From: Flavobacterium acetivorans | GTDB taxonomy: Bacteria > Bacteroidota > Bacteroidia > Flavobacteriales > Flavobacteriaceae | Assembly: GCF_020911885.1 (NCBI RefSeq) | Contig: NZ_CP087132.1 | Location: 2,976,001 to 3,040,000 of the forward strand | Length of the DNA stretch: 64,000 nucleotides | Direction: 5' to 3' | Part shown: piece by piece, positions 36,364-45,728 of the stretch | Layout of the letters: each line of letters begins with the position of its first letter | How positions within the stretch are numbered: position 1 is the first letter of the stretch | Made by a program: the position numbers and the translations under genes | The notes under the pieces: model-generated | Told to the model about the DNA's origin: nothing | Database searches by the model: none | Seen by the model: the letters and a program-made list of their open reading frames with translations, nothing else

Positions 36364-36840
36364 ATGATAACTTCTTTTCCATATTTTATAAACGATAGTA
36401 CCGAAATTCTGATTTTAGGAACCATGCCTGGCCTAGCCTCGCTTGAAAAAAAGGAATATTATGCCCACAAGAGAAATCATTTTTGGAAAATAATTTATAC
36501 TCTTTTTGATAATCTCCCTGTCTCTGAAAATTTTGATGAAAAAATAAAATTATTACAAACCCATAAAATTGGTTTGTGGGACGTCTTGGAAAATTGTGAA
36601 AGAAAGGGAAGTTTAGATATCAATATTAGAAATCACAAGGAAAATGACTTTGAAGCTTTATTCCAAGAATATCCGCTAATTGTTAAAATCATTTTTAACG
36701 GAAAAGAGAGTCACCGCTATTTTCTTAAAAAATTTGGACAAATAGAAGGCATCACTTATTATGTAATGCCTTCAACAAGTCCTGCAAATACCATGTCTTT
36801 TGAAAAAAAGCTCGAAATTTGGTCGAGCTGTTTCACATAA
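36364..36840 (+). CDS. UDG-superfamily DNA glycosylase (hypoxanthine-DNA glycosylase-like)
   Basis: A 158-residue base-excision repair enzyme. The conserved stretches LILGTMPGLASLEKKEYYAHKRNHFWKI, GLWDVLENCERKGSLD and VMPSTSPAN match family 6 of the UDG superfamily, which removes deaminated adenine from DNA. It starts 5 nt after recQ, so the two repair genes are one operon. Length is normal and the frame complete. The convergent DinB gene ends 2 nt away. Confidence 0.85.
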   Translation: MITSFPYFINDSTEILILGTMPGLASLEKKEYYAHKRNHFWKIIYTLFDNLPVSENFDEKIKLLQTHKIGLWDVLENCERKGSLDINIRNHKENDFEALFQEYPLIVKIIFNGKESHRYFLKKFGQIEGITYYVMPSTSPANTMSFEKKLEIWSSCFT

Positions 36841-36841
36841 T

Positions 36842-37357
36842 TTACAAATATCTTTGCTGAAATACTTTTTGATGGTGTTTTTGGTGACCAATAATGATAA
36901 AACCAATCGCCCGAACGGAAACTTCAGCATTCGAAGCAGTTCCGATTTTTTTTAACTGTTCTTCCGAAAAACTTTTGAAAAGAGACAATGTAGACTGTCT
37001 AACCACTGCCATCTCCGTCAATAGCTCTTGAAGGTGCCTTGCATTAGCATTGGCATGGTCTACATAATCATTTTCCTCAAAACCAGCTAAAGGTGTTTTA
37101 TCATTTCTGGAAATTCGCAAAGCCCGATAACTAAATACCCGCTCGGCATCTATAAGATGCTGAATAATATCTTTTATGGTCCATTTGCCTTCGGCGTAGC
37201 GAAAATCAAATTTATCCATTGGAATATTTTGCACAAAACGGATAAAATCATGTAAGCAAATTTCCAACTCCTCAATCAAATCTACGTTTTCCAAAACCTG
37301 AATATAGCCTTGATAAGAAGAAGCATATTCATTAACCGTTAACTCGTTTGATTTCAT
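36842..37357 (-). CDS. DinB-family protein
   Basis: A 171-residue four-helix protein of the DinB/YfiT-like group, often metal-dependent thiol-transfer enzymes. Metal-ligand histidines appear in KDIIQHLIDAERVFSYRA and GHQKHHQKV, with WTIKDI before the first. The longer start at 37402 would overlap the PEP carboxylase end; the ATG at 37357 avoids this. It runs immediately after ppc on the same strand, possibly co-transcribed. Substrate unknown. Confidence 0.85.
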   Translation of the reverse strand: MKSNELTVNEYASSYQGYIQVLENVDLIEELEICLHDFIRFVQNIPMDKFDFRYAEGKWTIKDIIQHLIDAERVFSYRALRISRNDKTPLAGFEENDYVDHANANARHLQELLTEMAVVRQSTLSLFKSFSEEQLKKIGTASNAEVSVRAIGFIIIGHQKHHQKVFQQRYL

Positions 37358-37367
37358 ATTTTGTCTA

Positions 37368-39953
37368 TTAAGCTGAGTTTCTACTGGCGTTTGTATTTCC
37401 AAAAAGGGAACGCATTACAATTTTTTCGTACACCTTAATTAAATTTTCATCTGGTGTTTTATCCTTATTTAACTCATTTATCCTCAATAAAGCATATTGC
37501 TGTATTGTTAACAATGGCAATACAATACGCTCTCTTATTTGAATAGATGCTTTACCATCAGGATAATTTTCCATAAGTTCAGTATGACCTGCAATTTTCA
37601 ACAACAAACGTTTTGTTTCCAGAAATTCGTCATAAATAATTTGCCAAAATTCACCAAACTCAGGATCTTTTTTCATGTAAGCCGTCAATGGGAAAAATGA
37701 TTTTGCCAAAGACATCATGCTGTTTTCCAAAAGTGTTTTGAAAAACATCGAATTATCATATAAATTCTGAACCTTATCCCATTGTCCGTTGTCCTCAAAA
37801 TACTTTAAAGCCGTACCTACACCATAAAATCCAGGTACATTTTGCTTCAATTGACTCCAAGAACCCACGAAAGGAATTGCTCTTAGGTCGGCAAAATCTA
37901 ATTGTGCAGACTTACTTCTTTTTGATGGTCGGCTTCCAATATTTGTCTTAGCATAATACTTCAAGGTACTCATTTGTTCCAAATAAGGAATAAACTTTGG
38001 ATGATTCTTGAAGCTCAGGTATTTTTGATATCCTAAATCAGACAATTGCCCTAAAACCTCTTTATCTACTGCTGATAACTTATTTTCATCCTTGGCAAAC
38101 ACCTGATTTGTCACTCCGGCGCTCAATAAATTCTCTAAATTATAACGACAGGAGTCTAATGTTCCAAAATTAGAACTGATGGTTTGCCCTTGAACTGTAA
38201 TTTGAATCTCATTGTTTTCAATTTTAGGACCTAAAGAGGCGTAAAATTTATGTGTTTTTCCTCCACCACGAGCTGGCGGCCCACCACGTCCATCAAAGAA
38301 AATAACTTTTACACCGTATTTTCTTGATATTGCCGTAAGCTGTTCTTTGGCTTTATAAATACTCCAATTTGCCATCAAATAGCCACCATCCTTAGTACCA
38401 TCAGAAAAACCAAGCATAATAGTTTGCTTCATTCCTCTATTGACCAAATGATTTGCATAAACCGGATTAGTATACAATTGCTCCATTACATTATGAGCGT
38501 TCAACAAATCATCTACAGACTCAAACAAAGGCACCACATCAACCGTTGGATTTTCCCAATCACTCAAACGAATGAGTGCAAAGGTCTCCATTACATTCAA
38601 CGCATTTTCATTATTGCTAATAATGTAACGGTTAGCTCCTAATTCCCCATTATTTTCCTGAATCACTTTTATCGCCTGTATGGATTCAATAGTCAATCGG
38701 GTTATTTCATTTTCAAAATCAGTAGGATTTAAATTTCCTTTGACATTTGAAAGCACCTCAAATTTTTCCTCTTCGGATAAATCATAGTAATTCTTTGGAA
38801 AAACAGATTCATTCGATTTCAGATAAAAATCATAAATATCTTTAAAAACAGCATCATGAATCTTACTGTTTTGACGAATGTCTAAGGAAGCGAAATGAAA
38901 ACCAAATAAATTAACTTTGATCAAAAGCGAGTCTAATTCATCTAAATAAAGCGATTGATGCTGCTCTATCACAATTGTTTTTATCTTGTTCAATTGAGAC
39001 TTAAATTCATCTAAAGTGATATAAATTTCTCCACGAGAATAGAAAACTGATCTATAAAGTTTATGTTCAAGTTCAGCAACCAAAGTATCTACACCAGAAA
39101 ATGTTAGCTTCCTTTTTAAGTTTCGAATATCAATATAATAACACTTTAGAATTGAGGTTCTCAAGCGTTCCGCTACTTTCAATGTAATATCAGTAGTAAC
39201 AAACGGATTCCCGTCACGATCCCCTCCTGGCCAAAAGCCTAACTGAATCAATGCGTTTTGAATTGAATTCCCTTTGAAAACATTTTTTTGAAGATACTGA
39301 ACCATATCTCCTGAGGTATTATAAAAGACATTCTCCAGGTACCAAATAAGACTCACCGCTTCATCAAAGGGATTGGGTTTTTCACTTTTTATAAAAGGCG
39401 TCTTCCCTAATTGGGCTAAAAGCTGCTTGATTGCAAACAAGTCATTTTCTCTTATAGCCGCCGTTAAATCATTGATAATACCCAAGACCGCTCCAGGATA
39501 AAACTGCGTTGGATGCGCCGTTAAAACAGTTCTTACATTAAAATTCTCTAGAAAATCAATCAATTCCTCTTTTTTTCCTCTGGCATCTGTTTTTTCTTTG
39601 ATATCCCTCAAAGAACCTCTTCCTTCCATGTTGTTCACAATTGGAAAAGCCGCATCTTCAACCGCGTCAAACAATACGATTTGACGTTCAATATACTGGA
39701 TAAAACGAAACATCAAGTCTATTTTATCCGATTCATTGGTGCTGTGCAAAAACTTTTCAGAGAAAAACTCGACAATTTCTTTTGGTGTTTTTTGTTTTTT
39801 AAAACCATTCTCACAAACATCTGTAAATAAAGGAAGTAAAACCCCTGTATTATCTATGGCGTCGAAAGGCAAAGTAATAAAAACACTATTATAAATATTA
39901 TATTTAGAAAGAACATTTTGATTAAAACGTTCAATTTTAGGAAGCGTATACAT
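37368..39953 (-). CDS. ppc: Phosphoenolpyruvate carboxylase
   Basis: An 861-residue anaplerotic enzyme that converts PEP and bicarbonate to oxaloacetate. It shows VLTAHPTQFYPG with the catalytic His near the N-terminus, GFWPGGDRDGNP, FHFASLDIRQNS, MLGFSDGTKDGGYLMANW and the Gly-rich FFDGRGGPPARGGGK with the second active-site region. It is shorter than the enterobacterial enzyme but usual for Bacteroidota. Located between DinB (downstream, 10 nt) and an AsnC/Lrp regulator (upstream). Confidence 0.97.
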   Translation of the reverse strand: MYTLPKIERFNQNVLSKYNIYNSVFITLPFDAIDNTGVLLPLFTDVCENGFKKQKTPKEIVEFFSEKFLHSTNESDKIDLMFRFIQYIERQIVLFDAVEDAAFPIVNNMEGRGSLRDIKEKTDARGKKEELIDFLENFNVRTVLTAHPTQFYPGAVLGIINDLTAAIRENDLFAIKQLLAQLGKTPFIKSEKPNPFDEAVSLIWYLENVFYNTSGDMVQYLQKNVFKGNSIQNALIQLGFWPGGDRDGNPFVTTDITLKVAERLRTSILKCYYIDIRNLKRKLTFSGVDTLVAELEHKLYRSVFYSRGEIYITLDEFKSQLNKIKTIVIEQHQSLYLDELDSLLIKVNLFGFHFASLDIRQNSKIHDAVFKDIYDFYLKSNESVFPKNYYDLSEEEKFEVLSNVKGNLNPTDFENEITRLTIESIQAIKVIQENNGELGANRYIISNNENALNVMETFALIRLSDWENPTVDVVPLFESVDDLLNAHNVMEQLYTNPVYANHLVNRGMKQTIMLGFSDGTKDGGYLMANWSIYKAKEQLTAISRKYGVKVIFFDGRGGPPARGGGKTHKFYASLGPKIENNEIQITVQGQTISSNFGTLDSCRYNLENLLSAGVTNQVFAKDENKLSAVDKEVLGQLSDLGYQKYLSFKNHPKFIPYLEQMSTLKYYAKTNIGSRPSKRSKSAQLDFADLRAIPFVGSWSQLKQNVPGFYGVGTALKYFEDNGQWDKVQNLYDNSMFFKTLLENSMMSLAKSFFPLTAYMKKDPEFGEFWQIIYDEFLETKRLLLKIAGHTELMENYPDGKASIQIRERIVLPLLTIQQYALLRINELNKDKTPDENLIKVYEKIVMRSLFGNTNASRNSA

Positions 39954-40000
39954 AATTCTGTTATAGTTGGTTAGTTTTTAGTTAATATTGTTACAAAAAA

Positions 40001-40029
40001 ATAACCCCAAGAACTAACTTGAGGTTATA
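40001..40029 (-). terminator. Terminator of the Lrp/AsnC gene
   Basis: ATAACCTCAAG and CTTGGGGTTAT pair on the minus strand with one G-U, followed by TTTTTTTG. Confidence 0.8.
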
Positions 40030-40052
40030 TCAAAATATAGCGTTCAAGAATA

Positions 40053-40532
40053 TTACATGTTCTTAAAAATGGTATGCATCAAGCGTTTTTTATCATTAAT
40101 ACTTTCTTCCAATGAAATCATAGTCTCAGTTCTATAAACCCCATCAATATCATCAATCATAAAAATAACATCTTTAGCATGCTTAGTATCTTTTGCTCTA
40201 ATTTTACAAAAAATATTAAACTTACCTGTAGTCACTGAAGCTACAGTCACAAAAGGAATCTCGTTAATACGCTCCAAAACAAACTTTGTTTGAGAAGTAT
40301 TATTAAGAAAAACACCTACATAAGCAATAAAAGAATAGCCTAATTTATCATAATCAAGTACTAATGATGATCCCATTATAATTCCGGCATCTTCCATTTT
40401 CTTTACTCTAACATGCACAGTTCCTGCTGAAATCAATAATTTCTTGGCAATATCCGTAAACGGAACTCTTGTGTTATCTATCAACATATCTAGGATCTGA
40501 TGATCTACCTCATCTAAACGGAACTTACTCAT
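40053..40532 (-). CDS. Lrp/AsnC-family transcriptional regulator
   Basis: A 159-residue amino-acid-responsive regulator. The N-terminal winged HTH is LDEVDHQILDMLIDNTRVPF followed by TDIAKKLLISAGTVHVRVKKMEDAG. The C-terminal ligand-binding (RAM) domain includes FIAYVGVFLNNTS, FVTVASVTTGKFNIFCKI and the end AMI-type strand TETMISLEES. It works as a dimer or octamer. The signal is unknown. Confidence 0.93.
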   Translation of the reverse strand: MSKFRLDEVDHQILDMLIDNTRVPFTDIAKKLLISAGTVHVRVKKMEDAGIIMGSSLVLDYDKLGYSFIAYVGVFLNNTSQTKFVLERINEIPFVTVASVTTGKFNIFCKIRAKDTKHAKDVIFMIDDIDGVYRTETMISLEESINDKKRLMHTIFKNM

Positions 40533-40609
40533 AATTTCTTAATTAATATTAATATCTACCAAAACAAAGGATAAAATTATACATAAAAACGTTAATTTAA
40601 TCAAAATTG

Positions 40610-41764
40610 TTAATTTTTTATCAATCCATTAACAAATTTACAGTTTTCACCTAAATAAAAATCGGCTTTTTCATTTATAATTGGCACATTCCCATACACC
40701 GCTTCAAAATGCGCTCCTTTAGCATCGTACTCACAATGCCCCCAACGACCGCTCAAATCTCCAATTTCTACTATATAGGCATTAAAACAAATATCGCCTT
40801 CAACTAACTCTTCTTTGAATTGTGAAGCAAAATTCGTGATTTTTTCAATACCATCATAATTTATTTTGACATTTTTATATATAAAATCATAAAAAACGAT
40901 ATTATTTTGAGGAATACGCATATAATTATCAATTCTATTGACAACTATATCGTTTTCGCTAAGTATTGAAAAACTCAAAACCAAAGCCATAAACACATAT
41001 TTTCGAGTCTCTTCTCTTTGATAATCTTCTTGAAAATGTCCCGCTTCAAACAAAACAGTAGGCACTCCCAAATACTGAAAAGTATCTCCAATACAGTTAA
41101 TATTAAAAGAATCATCAAAACGACCAATTTGCCCAGGAATATAAGCTTGTAACCGTTCATTCATAGCTGCAATAAGATTAATCGCTTTCATTCTAGTCGC
41201 ATTTACTTCCCTTTCCTCGTTATAAGAAGGAGCCAAAAAAGACAATGTTGCCGGTTTTCCTGTATCACCAACCCCAAAAATGGTTCGTTGATCGTGCAAA
41301 TTATAACAAAAATCAGGTCTAAAGGCCTCAAAAACCGCTCTCAGCACCACGCTCTCAGGCTGACTAAGGTTCTGAGAATCGCGGTTTAAATCTACTTTAT
41401 TGGCATTTTCCCGAGTATACAATGCTGCTCCATCCGGATTCAACATCGGAATACAACAAAAAGTAAAAGTATTTAGTAGTTTATCTGCAAAATCAGAACC
41501 ATCATGCAGCAGATTTAGAAAGTCAAATAAAGCCTTAGTTGTGGTACTTTCGTTTCCATGCATTTGCGACCAAAGCAATATTTTGATTTTTCCTTCTCCA
41601 ATCTGGTATTTATAAATTGGTTTTTCAAGTACTGACTGACCAATAATTGAAAGCTGATTATTGGTATTTAATTTGTTTAAAAGCGGCTCAATAGCATCTA
41701 AAGTAAGATACCTTCCTGCTATAGACTGCTCTTTGTTTTTGATGAATAATTGTTCTAAATCCAT
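40610..41764 (-). CDS. M14-type zinc peptidase
   Basis: A 384-residue carboxypeptidase-like enzyme. First zinc ligands lie in WSQMHGNESTTTKALFDFL (HxxE), the substrate-binding residues in PMLNPDGAALYTRENANKVDLNRDSQNLSQPES, and the third ligand His in CYNLHDQRTIF. No signal peptide, so cytosolic. The longer ATG at 41794 lies upstream of the -7 box and is rejected. The TACTTTTG promoter sits inside an operator-like palindrome also found upstream of the divergent XRE regulator. Peptide or amide substrate unknown. Confidence 0.85.
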   Translation of the reverse strand: MDLEQLFIKNKEQSIAGRYLTLDAIEPLLNKLNTNNQLSIIGQSVLEKPIYKYQIGEGKIKILLWSQMHGNESTTTKALFDFLNLLHDGSDFADKLLNTFTFCCIPMLNPDGAALYTRENANKVDLNRDSQNLSQPESVVLRAVFEAFRPDFCYNLHDQRTIFGVGDTGKPATLSFLAPSYNEEREVNATRMKAINLIAAMNERLQAYIPGQIGRFDDSFNINCIGDTFQYLGVPTVLFEAGHFQEDYQREETRKYVFMALVLSFSILSENDIVVNRIDNYMRIPQNNIVFYDFIYKNVKINYDGIEKITNFASQFKEELVEGDICFNAYIVEIGDLSGRWGHCEYDAKGAHFEAVYGNVPIINEKADFYLGENCKFVNGLIKN

Positions 41765-41775
41765 AATGTTTATTT

Positions 41776-41792
41776 GATTTACAAAAGTAAAC
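41776..41792 (-). promoter_or_regulatory. M14 peptidase promoter within an operator-like palindrome
   Basis: The 17-mer GATTTACAAAAGTAAAC (plus strand) contains the minus-strand -7 box TACTTTTG. It matches, at 15 of 17 positions, the reverse complement of the site over the promoter of the divergent XRE gene. TTTACAATTGTAAA, a perfect 14-bp palindrome of the same type, follows at 41802-41815. Confidence 0.65.
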
Positions 41793-42033
41793 ATCTTTAC
41801 TTTTACAATTGTAAATAGTTAATAATACACGGATATTCCAATTGTAAACAGTTATTTGTCTGTTTAATTCTAAAAGACCTGAGCTATAAATAACAAATGT
41901 TAATCACTTATTAATAAACAATCAAAAACTACATTATCAGTAATTTATATTCAATTACATATTGTATTACTTTACATAATAGCATTCTTATTTCACTGTT
42001 TACGGTTGTAATTTTGGTAATTCAGTTGTATTT

Positions 42034-42050
42034 GATTACATTTGTAAATC
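42034..42050 (+). promoter_or_regulatory. XRE promoter within an operator-like palindrome
   Basis: GATTACATTTGTAAATC contains TACATTTG (42037-42044), the -7 box for the gene at 42075. Related TTAC...GTAA sequences are scattered through the whole divergent intergenic region. Confidence 0.65.
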
Positions 42051-42074
42051 AGATATATTCAATTACAATTTACA

Positions 42075-42551
42075 ATGGTAAACATCGAAGATTTCATTAA
42101 ACGTTTGGAAATTATACTGGATTATTACGGCCTTAACGCCTCTGCATTTGCGGATAAAATTGGGGTACAGCGTTCCAGTTTGTCCCATCTTCTATCAGGC
42201 AGGAACAAACCCAGTCTCGATTTTATTCTCAAAATTTTGGATGTTTTTCCGGATGTGGATTTATACTGGATTTTGAATGGCAAAGGAGCTTTTCCAAAAA
42301 GTCCCGAGGCAACATACGAACAAGAGAATAAAATAGCCGAAGTTACAAACAGTAATATCCCTACTCCAACACAGTCGGATTTAATTCCAGAGGATTTGTT
42401 TACAGTGACCAGTCCTACTACTAAGCCAGAGGAAGAAACAGCAAAAACGAAAGAGAACCCCAATCGTCCTATTTATACTAATTTCGATGAAGTAGAAAAA
42501 ATTGTGTTTTTTTACAAGAATGGAACTTTTAAGATTTTTAATCCCAATTAA
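42075..42551 (+). CDS. XRE/HTH repressor-like regulator
   Basis: A 158-residue protein. An HTH at residues about 5-65 (IKRLEIILDYYGLNASAFADKIGVQRSS, then NKPSLDFILKILDVFPDVDLYWILNGKG) is followed by a Pro/Thr-rich linker (about 75-130) and a short C-terminal strand region (VEKIVFFYKNGTFKIF). This plan is common in Flavobacteriia. Palindromic sites cover its own promoter and that of the divergent M14 peptidase gene, which suggests it controls both. Confidence 0.88.
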   Translation: MVNIEDFIKRLEIILDYYGLNASAFADKIGVQRSSLSHLLSGRNKPSLDFILKILDVFPDVDLYWILNGKGAFPKSPEATYEQENKIAEVTNSNIPTPTQSDLIPEDLFTVTSPTTKPEEETAKTKENPNRPIYTNFDEVEKIVFFYKNGTFKIFNPN

Positions 42552-42552
42552 A

Positions 42553-42590
42553 AAAAGCAGCCCTTTTAGTTGCCTAAAAGAACTGCTTTT
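42553..42590 (+). terminator. Terminator after the XRE gene
   Basis: Two stacked stems (AAAAGCAG with CTGCTTTT; CTTTTAG with CTAAAAG) form a long hairpin ending in T-rich sequence; it can serve both strands. Confidence 0.8.
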
Positions 42591-42616
42591 AAAATTTTAG
42601 ATCAAACGAAAAAGAA

Positions 42617-43168
42617 TTAGTCTTTGAATCCTTTTTCGGGAATTTTACCTTCAACCCCGATGTAATGCTTTTTTAGAATTGCTAAGTCTTCTTCGATATT
42701 TCCAGACGGAAATAACAACTGCCCAAATTTCACCTCTTTCTTGCCAAAATCAAAAGCAACTGGAATAATTGGCACCTTTGCTTTTAGGGCAATGTAATAA
42801 AAACCCGTTTTAAGTTGGTCTACTTTTTTACGTGTTCCTTCGGGTGCCACCGCCAGACGGAAAACCTCTTTTCTATTAAAAATTGCTGCAATCGATTCTA
42901 CCTTGTTCAATCCGCCGGAACGATCCAGCGGCTCACCTCCCATGTATCTGAAATAAAATCCCAATGGAAAACGGAACAATTCTTTTTTGCCCACCCAATT
43001 CATCTCTAATCCAGTAATCCCTCTGGTAAAAATTCCCAAATAAAAGTCATGTGCGCTTGTATGTGGCATCACCATCATGACACATTTCTTGACATCTTCA
43101 TCAATCGTTCCCACAATCTTCCAACCCATAAGGCGGAAAAATATCCATTTGTAAATTTGTTTCTTCAT
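42617..43168 (-). CDS. PlsC-like 1-acyl-glycerol-3-phosphate acyltransferase family protein
   Basis: A 183-residue lysophospholipid acyltransferase. The catalytic HX4D motif is PHTSAHDFYLG, the phosphate-binding EGTR motif appears as VAPEGTRKKVDQLKTG, and ALKAKVPIIPVAFDF is the third block. Membrane contact is probably by the N-terminal amphipathic region (IYKWIFFRLMGWKIVG). It is short for the family, like many flavobacterial copies. The acyl acceptor may be lyso-PA or an ornithine-type lipid. Confidence 0.85.
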   Translation of the reverse strand: MKKQIYKWIFFRLMGWKIVGTIDEDVKKCVMMVMPHTSAHDFYLGIFTRGITGLEMNWVGKKELFRFPLGFYFRYMGGEPLDRSGGLNKVESIAAIFNRKEVFRLAVAPEGTRKKVDQLKTGFYYIALKAKVPIIPVAFDFGKKEVKFGQLLFPSGNIEEDLAILKKHYIGVEGKIPEKGFKD

Positions 43169-43230
43169 TGTTTTCCAATTTAGCGCAAAATAAATAATTT
43201 AAAAGTTAATTTTGATAAAAACTAGCATAG

Positions 43231-43896
43231 ATGATCAATAAAATACTGAGCTACCTCATTCCCATAAACATTCATACTGAAAAATCTACCTTGAACAAAT
43301 CGATAGAAGTCACTTGGACCAATGGAGAATTAGTAATGGATTCTGAAAACACTAATTATTCCTATGGCAGTTTGCAACGTATTTTAAGATTTGGTTTGAA
43401 ACATATTGGCTTCGATAAAATCAACGCTATGGAAAATGTTTTGGTTTTAGGTGTTGCCGGCGGAAGCGTGATCAAAACATTGGTGGACGAAATTAAATTT
43501 AGCGGAAAGATCACCGGCGTTGAGATTGAGCCAGAAATTATTGAATTAGCAAATAAATATTTCAAGCTGAATGAAATTCCACAGCTTGATATTGTCATAG
43601 ACGATGCCTTTGAATTTGTATTAAAAACCAAAGAAAAATATGATTTAATAATCATTGATATTTTTCAGGATACGCATATGCCTAATTTTTTATTCGAATC
43701 TTTTTTTATCAACCGCATTTGTTTTCTTTTGAAAAGTAAAGGTTTTGTGCTTTTTAACACCATGTTATTGGATGAAAAACAAAATTTGAGGAACTCAAAA
43801 TTCATATCGGAATTCAGCCCCGTGGATTATTCCATTAAATCAATTCCAAGAGTTGAAAAACACAATGAGTTGATCGTGGTCGAAAAATTGGTTTAA
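43231..43896 (+). CDS. Spermidine synthase-like methyltransferase-fold protein
   Basis: A 221-residue Rossmann-fold protein. The nucleotide-binding motif is NVLVLGVAGGSVIKTL followed by acidic ITGVEIEPEIIELANKYF. The Asp of the catalytic loop in spermidine synthases is present as YDLIIIDIFQD. The N-terminal beta hairpin (LNKSIEVTWTNGELVMDSEN) also fits. Orphan members of this kind are common and often have unknown substrates; a second DHS-like polyamine gene pair is 10 kb away. Confidence 0.75.
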   Translation: MINKILSYLIPINIHTEKSTLNKSIEVTWTNGELVMDSENTNYSYGSLQRILRFGLKHIGFDKINAMENVLVLGVAGGSVIKTLVDEIKFSGKITGVEIEPEIIELANKYFKLNEIPQLDIVIDDAFEFVLKTKEKYDLIIIDIFQDTHMPNFLFESFFINRICFLLKSKGFVLFNTMLLDEKQNLRNSKFISEFSPVDYSIKSIPRVEKHNELIVVEKLV

Positions 43897-43963
43897 TTGC
43901 GTTTTTTAAAATTGAAGCCATTAATTTCGTAATTTAGAGGTAAATAGCTAAAACTGTGTTTTT

Positions 43964-44671
43964 ATGAAAAAGATCCTAAAAAAACTGATTTTAGGAAATG
44001 TGGCAAAAACAGATCCTCCACCATTTAACCCTCTTGAAAAACGGATCCAAAACATCAAAGCAATATGGAATAATACACATCAGGACGATAATGGTCTAGA
44101 GAAATTAGTTCGCTTATTTCTTTCCTCTTCTCAATTGCTATTCCCCGGAATCTATATCAAATATTTTGCTTTCAAGAAAGGAGATGAGTACGTAGATTTG
44201 GCAGTGGATTTCTATGTGTTACTTAAGGTATTCTTTCCGTTATTGATTTTAATCAACCAATGGCAAAACAATGTTGTTATGCTGGGAATGATGATTTACG
44301 TCTTGCTGGAAACCATCTTATACATTCCTACGTTGATTTTTGCTTCAGATTTATTTGCCAAGCCTCGCTCTTATAAAAGAGCCATGTTATTGCTTTTTTT
44401 GAATTATATCGAAATCATATTTGCCTATGCTGTCTTGTATTCTTGTGATAATTATTTGAATAAACCTATAGAACACTGGTTTGATGCGATTTATTTTAGC
44501 ACCGTAACTTCATCCTCTATAGGATATGGTGATTTCTACCCCGCCACCACTTGGGGAAAATTTTTAGTATGTACACAAGCTTTATTGTTTTTATTTTTTG
44601 TCATCTTGTTTTTAAATTTTTTCTCTACCAAAATTAAAGCAAAAGGCTATTTTGATTCTGATAATCTGTAA
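43964..44671 (+). CDS. Potassium channel family protein
   Basis: A 235-residue membrane protein. Hydrophobic segments near residues 75-95, 103-122 and 134-152 precede the pore region YFSTVTSSSIGYGDFYPATTW, which carries the K+ selectivity filter (SIGYGD), and a last helix LVCTQALLFLFFVILFLNFF. The N-terminal 60 residues are cytosolic. No RCK/TrkA domain is fused, so gating is not apparent. Confidence 0.85.
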   Translation: MKKILKKLILGNVAKTDPPPFNPLEKRIQNIKAIWNNTHQDDNGLEKLVRLFLSSSQLLFPGIYIKYFAFKKGDEYVDLAVDFYVLLKVFFPLLILINQWQNNVVMLGMMIYVLLETILYIPTLIFASDLFAKPRSYKRAMLLLFLNYIEIIFAYAVLYSCDNYLNKPIEHWFDAIYFSTVTSSSIGYGDFYPATTWGKFLVCTQALLFLFFVILFLNFFSTKIKAKGYFDSDNL

Positions 44672-44771
44672 TAAATAGCTTGCTTTAAAGGTTTTTAGCA
44701 TTATCTTATTTATTTTATCTTTGGCTTTACTATTAACGCTAGGTTCAATTGAAACGTCAAAATAAATAACC

Positions 44772-45659
44772 ATGCTCAGCAATCACGTTCAGCTTATTAT
44801 TCGAAAAGCATCCAAAGAAAGTACCCCTATTTTAATTTCTACTGTCAAATTTGAAAGTAACGACTGGCAGTTGCATTCCAACTATTTTGCAATTGTATGG
44901 GTGCACGAAGGTACAGGTATGCTGGAAACGGATTTAATGAAAGCGAAGTACACTAAAAATCAAATATTTTGTTTCAACACCTATCAAGCGTTTTCTTTCC
45001 ATCCAAAAGAAAAGACATCCGCATCGCTCCTACTATTTCACGCAAATTTTTTTTGCATCGAAACCTACCACCATCAAGTAGGATGCAACGGAATCCTTTT
45101 TAACAACGTATATGATAGCTCCCAGATTATAATTCCTGAAATTGAAAAACTAGAATTGGATATGATTTTCAGCAACATCAGAGACGAAATTAAAGAAGAA
45201 GAATTGGCTTCAAACGAATTGGTTTTCTCTTATTTAAAAATATTCCTCATCAAACTCACCCGATTAAAATCAGTAAATGGGCAAGAAGAAAAAACAGTCG
45301 TTCCTAGTATTCCTGAATATTTAAAAGAATTAATTGTTTTAATAAATGAAAATTTTCAAAAAGAACATCAAGCTTCTTTCTATGCTAACAAACTAAATAT
45401 TAGCGTAAAAACATTGAGCAAAGCCACCACAAAGCATTACCAGAAAACCATTTCCGGTCTACTGCATGAAAAACTAATTCTGAAATCCAAATGGGAATTA
45501 TTACACACTAATACCCCTATAAAAGCCATTGCGAATAATATGGGGTTTAGAGACGAATACTATTTTAGTCGTTTCTTTAAAAAACACATCGGCTTATCAC
45601 CAAAACACTTTCGCGAAGAAGAATGGAACATTCGAAGAGGATTTTTGTCCATCCCTTAA
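44772..45659 (+). CDS. AraC-family transcriptional regulator
   Basis: A 295-residue protein. The N-terminal cupin-like half (YFAIVWVHEGTGMLETDL, QIFCFNTYQAFSFHP) is for ligand sensing. The C-terminal double HTH is ASFYANKLNISVKTLSKATTKHY then PIKAIANNMGFRDEYYFSRFFKKHIGLSPKHFR. It stands directly upstream of a DUF417 gene in the same direction, 69 nt before that gene's ATG, and may regulate it. Confidence 0.92.
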   Translation: MLSNHVQLIIRKASKESTPILISTVKFESNDWQLHSNYFAIVWVHEGTGMLETDLMKAKYTKNQIFCFNTYQAFSFHPKEKTSASLLLFHANFFCIETYHHQVGCNGILFNNVYDSSQIIIPEIEKLELDMIFSNIRDEIKEEELASNELVFSYLKIFLIKLTRLKSVNGQEEKTVVPSIPEYLKELIVLINENFQKEHQASFYANKLNISVKTLSKATTKHYQKTISGLLHEKLILKSKWELLHTNTPIKAIANNMGFRDEYYFSRFFKKHIGLSPKHFREEEWNIRRGFLSIP

Positions 45660-45728
45660 GGCAATCTGTCTATTTTCTGGTCTTTGAATTTAAATTTACT
45701 TTGTACACTAACATTAAATTATAAATTC

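Noticed and set aside
42815..43009. Plus-strand open frame opposite the PlsC-like gene
   Set aside because: A shadow of the real gene on the other strand with no independent signal.
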